DNA from: Verrucomicrobiota bacterium
GTDB taxonomy: Bacteria; Verrucomicrobiota; Verrucomicrobiia; Opitutales; UBA953
Direction of reading: 5' to 3'
Assembly (NCBI GenBank): GCA_005798925.1
Contig: SYID01000003.1
Coordinates: forward strand, 1 to 12,770
Length of the DNA: 12,770 nucleotides
Shown here: positions 9,444 to 12,770 of the stretch, one piece after another
Position numbering within the stretch: position 1 is the stretch's first letter
Layout of the letters: every line of letters starts with the position of its first letter
Program-made: the position numbers and the translations under genes
The notes under the pieces: generated by a model
Seen by the model: only the letters and a program-made list of their open reading frames with translations
What the model was told of the DNA's origin: nothing
The model's database searches: none

Positions 9444-9464
9444 AAACCCCCGGCCTGTGGGTTT
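9444..9464 (+). terminator. Possible weak terminator hairpin after the flavoenzyme gene
   Basis: AAACCC pairs perfectly with GGGTTT across a 9-base loop that can add one further C-G pair after a mismatch. TTTG overlaps the end of the stem, but no long T-tract follows. It could give partial termination or mRNA end processing, separating expression of the esterase/flavoenzyme part from the second cytochrome module. Confidence 0.3.
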
Positions 9465-9482
9465 GTCATAACGACATCCCTT

Positions 9483-12400
9483 ATGCGCCTTTTGCCGTCC
9501 GCCGCCTGCCTCGCCGTCGTCAGCCTCCACGGAGTTGATCCGGTGGCCGACACCGTCCGCTTCAACCGCGACATCCGTCCGATCATGTCGGACACCTGCT
9601 TCCACTGCCACGGCTTCGACCCGAAGTCGCGCAAGGGCGGCCTGCGCCTGGATATCCGAGAAGAGGCGCTGAAGCCGGGCAAGAGCGGCGAGATCGCCAT
9701 CGTCCCGGGCAAGCCGGAGGAGAGCGAGATCATCAAACGCATCTTCTCGAACGACCCCGAAGACATCATGCCGGAGAAAGAAGCGCACAAGACGCTGACG
9801 CCGGCCCAGAAGGAACTCTTCCGTCGTTGGGTCGCCGAAGGCGCCGTCTACGAACCTCACTGGGCCTACAAACCCCTCGAAGCGCCCGCCGTGCCGCCGC
9901 TGCCCGCCGGCGGCAAGAATCCGATCGACGCGTTCGTCGCCGCCAAGCTCGCCGAGAAGAAGACGACGCTGTCGCCCGAGGCCAGCAAGGAGCGCCTGCT
10001 CCGTCGCCTCTCCCTGGACCTCACGGGCCTGCCGCCGACGCCCGCCGAGACCGCGGCCTTCCTGGCGGATGCCTCTCCCGACGCCTATGAGAAGCAGGCC
10101 GACCGCCTGCTCGCCTCGCCGCACTTCGGCGAACGTATGGCGGTCTGGTGGCTGGATATCGCCCGCTTCGCTGACACGGTCGGCTACCATGGCGACCAGA
10201 ACCAGCGCATCTTCCCCTACCGCGACTACGTCATCAACGCGTTCAACGCCAACAAGCCGTTCGACGTGTTCACGCGCGAGCAGCTCGCCGGCGACCTCCT
10301 GCCGAATCCGACCGAAGAGCAGCTGACCGCGAGCGGCTACAATCGCCTGAACATGATGACCCGCGAAGGCGGCGCCCAGCCCAAGGAATACCTCGCCAAA
10401 TACGGCGCCGAGCGCGTCCGCTCGGTCTCCAACGCCTGGCTGGGCAGCACCTTCGGCTGCGCGGAGTGCCATGACCACAAGTTCGATCCGATCAAGTCCG
10501 CCGACTTCTACTCCCTGCAGGCCTTCTTCGCCGACGTGAAGCAGTGGGGCGTCTACGCCAACTACAACTATACCCCGGAACCGGAACTCAAAGGCGTCGG
10601 CAATGACCACCCGTTCTACCCCGAGGCCCGGGTTAAGAACGCCTACCTCGCGAGGCAGGACGCCAGGCTACGCTCCGCGCTGGAGGCCCATTACGCCGAG
10701 ACCGCCAAGGCTCTCTCCGCCGACCCGAAGGCCCTCGCCGGCTACCAAGCCTGGCAGCAAAGCGTCGCCGCCTTCCTGGCCCGGCATCCCTCCGGCCTGA
10801 TCAGCCCGCCCGGCACCTCGCTGCTGAAGGTCGCGTCACCGGCCGCCGGCAAGGGCGCCAAGGCCGCGCCCAAGAACACCGACGCCGCGAAGGCGAAGAT
10901 GAAGGCCAAGGCGGCGGTCACGTCGGCTGTGCCGGAACCCACGTCTTTCGTCGCGGACAGCCTGGTGAAGATCCCGAAGGCCCTCGGCAAAGGGGATGAC
11001 TTCGCCCTCCGCCTCGAAGCACCGGGGGTCTCGGTCGCCGCGGTGCGCATCGATCTTCCGAAGGGTTCCCTGCCCGTGGATTCCACGGCCAACCTCGGCG
11101 TGCGTTTCGCGGTCGCTGACGCCAAAGGCAAGGAAAGGACCGTGGGCCTCATGCTCGCCGACGCCTCACATCGCGAAGCCCGTTACAATAGCGGCACAGA
11201 GCTGACCGATATCAACGGCGGCTGGTCGCTCAAGATGCCTGACGCCGACGTCCATGCGGTCTGGGTCCTCGACGCCCCGGTCACGCTTAAGCCCGACGAG
11301 AAATTCGTCCTGCACCTGGACGGCGCGCCTGTGCTGACCTTCAAGGTCTCCCTCTCTCCGCTCAGCCACCACGACCCGTTGCAGGTCACGGACTCGGCCA
11401 ATCTCGCCGCGGTGGCCTCCGCCCGGCCGACCGCCGCCGCCATGCCGTGCTACCTGGCGACCTCCGGGATCAACCGCGAAGCGTTGGTCAAGGCCCGCGC
11501 CCTGAACAACGAACTCCGACGTCAGAACCAAGGCTACGCCTGGACGATGGTGACGCAGGCCACCAAGCCGCTGGAGGTGCGCGTGCTCCCGCGCGGCAAC
11601 TTCCTCGACCAATCCGGGCCGGTCGTGCTGCCCACGACCCCTTCTTTCCTGCCTGGCTTGCGCACGAGCACCGAACAGAAGCGCCTCACTCGCCTGGATC
11701 TCGCCGACTGGATCACCTCAAAGGAGAATCCCATCACGGCCCGGACCTTCATGAACCGCCTCTGGCAGGCCTTCTACGGCACCGGCCTCAGCGCGGTGCT
11801 CGATGACCTCGGTTCGCAGGGCGAGCTCCCCTCCCATCCCGAGCTGCTCGAATGGCTCGCCCTCGAGTTCCGCGACAAGGGCTGGGACGTGAAACGCATG
11901 GTCCGCCTGATGGTCACCAGCCAGACTTACCGCCAGAGCAGCAGCCAGCGGCCCGACCTCAAGGAACTCGATCCGTCCAACCGTCTCCTCGCCTCCCAGA
12001 ATCCCCGCCGGCTCGACGCCGAGTTCATCCGCGACAATGCGCTCGCCGTCGCGGGCCTCCTGCACGCCGCCGACATCGGCGGTCCCAGCTCCAAGCCTTA
12101 CCAGCCAGCCGGCTACTACGAGCCGATCCAGTTCCCGAACCGCACCTACGTCGCCAGCGCCGGTCCGGACCAGTGGCGCCGAGGACTGTACATGCACTGG
12201 CAGCGCATGTTCCTGCACCCGATGCTGGTGAACTTCGACGCTCCAGCCCGCGATGAATGCACCGCGCTGCGAAACTACAGCAACACGCCGCAGCAGGCGC
12301 TGACGCTGCTCAACGACCCGGTCTTCGTCGAAGCGGCCCGCGCCTTCGCCGCCCGCCTCCTCGCGACTCCGGCCGACGCAGATCGCCTCGCCCACGCCTT

Positions 12401-12626
12401 CCGCCTCGCGGTCGGCCGCGAGATCAAAGCCGCCGAGCGCCCGTCGCTTGAGAAACTCGTCGCCGATCAGAAGGCCTACTACGCGGCCCATCCCGACGAC
12501 GCGGACAAGCTCCTGAAGGTCGGCCAGGCCCCGGCCCCCGCCGGCGTCGATCCGGCCGAACTCGCCGCCTGGACGCAGGCCTGCCGCGTCCTCCTCAACT
12601 CCCACGAAGCGATCACCCGCTACTAA
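9483..12626 (+). CDS. PSCyt1-DUF1549-DUF1553 secreted cytochrome-like protein B
   Basis: This 1047-residue protein starts at the ATG at 9483 with a short, rather weak signal (MRLLPSAACLAVVSLHGV). A TTG at 9441 is a possible alternative. The PSCyt1 domain (~25-130) has C39-FHCH and GGLRLD. DUF1549 (~146-350) has LDLTGLPPTPAE and ends with C326-AECHDHKFDP. A Lys/Ala-rich linker (~452-487) leads into a beta-rich module (~489-633). The canonical PRGNFLDQSGPVV motif follows near 703-715, then DUF1553 (~733-985) with PITARTFMNRLW and the conserved DECTALRNYSNTPQQALTLLND. The tail, LLNSHEAITRY, replaces the commoner NSNEF ending. It is the full-length family form and a distant paralogue of protein A. 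It is probably an extracytoplasmic heme protein in oxidation or electron transfer; the substrate is unknown. The next gene, DUF1501 B, begins four bases after the stop, repeating the pair seen at 1776-6448. Confidence 0.93.
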   Translation: MRLLPSAACLAVVSLHGVDPVADTVRFNRDIRPIMSDTCFHCHGFDPKSRKGGLRLDIREEALKPGKSGEIAIVPGKPEESEIIKRIFSNDPEDIMPEKEAHKTLTPAQKELFRRWVAEGAVYEPHWAYKPLEAPAVPPLPAGGKNPIDAFVAAKLAEKKTTLSPEASKERLLRRLSLDLTGLPPTPAETAAFLADASPDAYEKQADRLLASPHFGERMAVWWLDIARFADTVGYHGDQNQRIFPYRDYVINAFNANKPFDVFTREQLAGDLLPNPTEEQLTASGYNRLNMMTREGGAQPKEYLAKYGAERVRSVSNAWLGSTFGCAECHDHKFDPIKSADFYSLQAFFADVKQWGVYANYNYTPEPELKGVGNDHPFYPEARVKNAYLARQDARLRSALEAHYAETAKALSADPKALAGYQAWQQSVAAFLARHPSGLISPPGTSLLKVASPAAGKGAKAAPKNTDAAKAKMKAKAAVTSAVPEPTSFVADSLVKIPKALGKGDDFALRLEAPGVSVAAVRIDLPKGSLPVDSTANLGVRFAVADAKGKERTVGLMLADASHREARYNSGTELTDINGGWSLKMPDADVHAVWVLDAPVTLKPDEKFVLHLDGAPVLTFKVSLSPLSHHDPLQVTDSANLAAVASARPTAAAMPCYLATSGINREALVKARALNNELRRQNQGYAWTMVTQATKPLEVRVLPRGNFLDQSGPVVLPTTPSFLPGLRTSTEQKRLTRLDLADWITSKENPITARTFMNRLWQAFYGTGLSAVLDDLGSQGELPSHPELLEWLALEFRDKGWDVKRMVRLMVTSQTYRQSSSQRPDLKELDPSNRLLASQNPRRLDAEFIRDNALAVAGLLHAADIGGPSSKPYQPAGYYEPIQFPNRTYVASAGPDQWRRGLYMHWQRMFLHPMLVNFDAPARDECTALRNYSNTPQQALTLLNDPVFVEAARAFAARLLATPADADRLAHAFRLAVGREIKAAERPSLEKLVADQKAYYAAHPDDADKLLKVGQAPAPAGVDPAELAAWTQACRVLLNSHEAITRY

Positions 12627-12630
12627 GCCC

Positions 12631-12770
12631 ATGCGCCCTTACGACCCCGTCGCCCACGCCCTGTCGATCAACCGACGGAGCTTCCTCACGAAGAGCGCCT
12701 ACGGCCTCGGCAGCGCGGCCTTCGCCATGCTCGCCGCGAAGTCCGGCTTCGCCGACCTGCACGCCGCGCC
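12631..12770 (+). CDS. DUF1501 protein B, Tat-exported (N-terminus only)
   Basis: The frame is open from an ATG four bases after cytochrome B and is cut by the right edge after 46 codons and two bases. The visible residues hold a twin-arginine signal, N15-RRSFL, followed by a hydrophobic stretch (GLGSAAFAMLAA). No part of the catalytic-type domain is inside the window. I assign DUF1501 from the signal style and from its position directly behind a DUF1553 gene, the same arrangement as the upstream pair. Another Tat substrate in this position is possible but less likely. Confidence 0.75.
   Translation, partial: MRPYDPVAHALSINRRSFLTKSAYGLGSAAFAMLAAKSGFADLHAA

Larger units (their letters stand above)
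9417..9482 (+). other. 66-base gap between flavoenzyme and cytochrome gene B
   Basis: This gap includes TAGGGGT (9418-9424), a weak GGGG-TCTT-CCCC hairpin and a stronger hairpin at 9444-9464. The frame of the downstream gene stays open back to a TTG at 9441, but the hairpin falls within that extension and the extra residues do not improve the signal peptide. It may be a partial operon boundary. Confidence 0.45.

Noticed and set aside
9483..9512. Possible lipoprotein signal in cytochrome B (SAAC at residues 6-9)
   Set aside because: Only eight residues precede the cysteine, the lipobox lacks the usual Leu/Val/Ile at -3, and the hydrophobic part continues after the cysteine.

Overview
The window is GC-rich, gene-dense bacterial DNA with no sign of mobile elements, RNA genes or CRISPR. 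Its protein families are strongly typical of the PVC superphylum: Planctomycete-type cytochrome (PSCyt1)/DUF1549/DUF1553 proteins, Tat-exported DUF1501 proteins, and an NPCBM-linked 'PVC-type membrane-bound dehydrogenase' propeller. A Verrucomicrobiota member (perhaps Opitutae-like) is my best guess from style and content. Planctomycetota, Lentisphaerota or Kiritimatiellota are not excluded, because no phylogenetic marker gene is present.

Layout. Positions 1605 down to 1 (minus strand) hold the first 535 codons of a secreted NPCBM + dehydrogenase-propeller protein that runs off the left edge. A 170-base divergent intergenic region (1606-1775) follows, and from it six genes run rightward: PSCyt1-DUF1549-DUF1553 protein A (1776-5009), DUF1501 protein A with a Tat signal (5009-6448), a secreted alpha/beta-hydrolase esterase (6448-7296), a secreted FAD-dependent oxidoreductase with a golvesin/xanthan-lyase-like C-terminal domain (7332-9416), PSCyt1-DUF1549-DUF1553 protein B (9483-12626), and the first 46 codons of DUF1501 protein B, again with a Tat signal (12631 to the right edge). 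The first three rightward genes overlap by one base (TGATG junctions). The later gaps are 35, 66 and 4 bases, so the six genes may form one operon, possibly with an internal boundary in the 66-base gap, where a terminator-like hairpin lies.

How the genes may work together. Every complete gene, and both edge-truncated ones, starts with an export signal, so the whole locus acts outside the cytoplasm. The c-type-heme candidates carry Sec-type signals, as expected for heme attachment after export. The DUF1501 partners carry Tat signals, as expected for proteins exported folded. The esterase, flavoenzyme, carbohydrate-binding-like domains (NPCBM, golvesin-like, beta-sandwich inserts) and cytochromes together suggest handling of a complex, probably acylated polysaccharide, by de-esterification and oxidation with electrons passed to heme proteins. 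This is inference: the roles of DUF1501, DUF1549 and DUF1553 are not established, and the substrate cannot be read from the sequence.

None of the seven starts has a convincing Shine-Dalgarno sequence. The heptamer ACCCCTA (on one strand or the other) occurs in all three non-trivial intergenic gaps. The two cytochrome paralogues differ by distinct inserted beta-rich modules.
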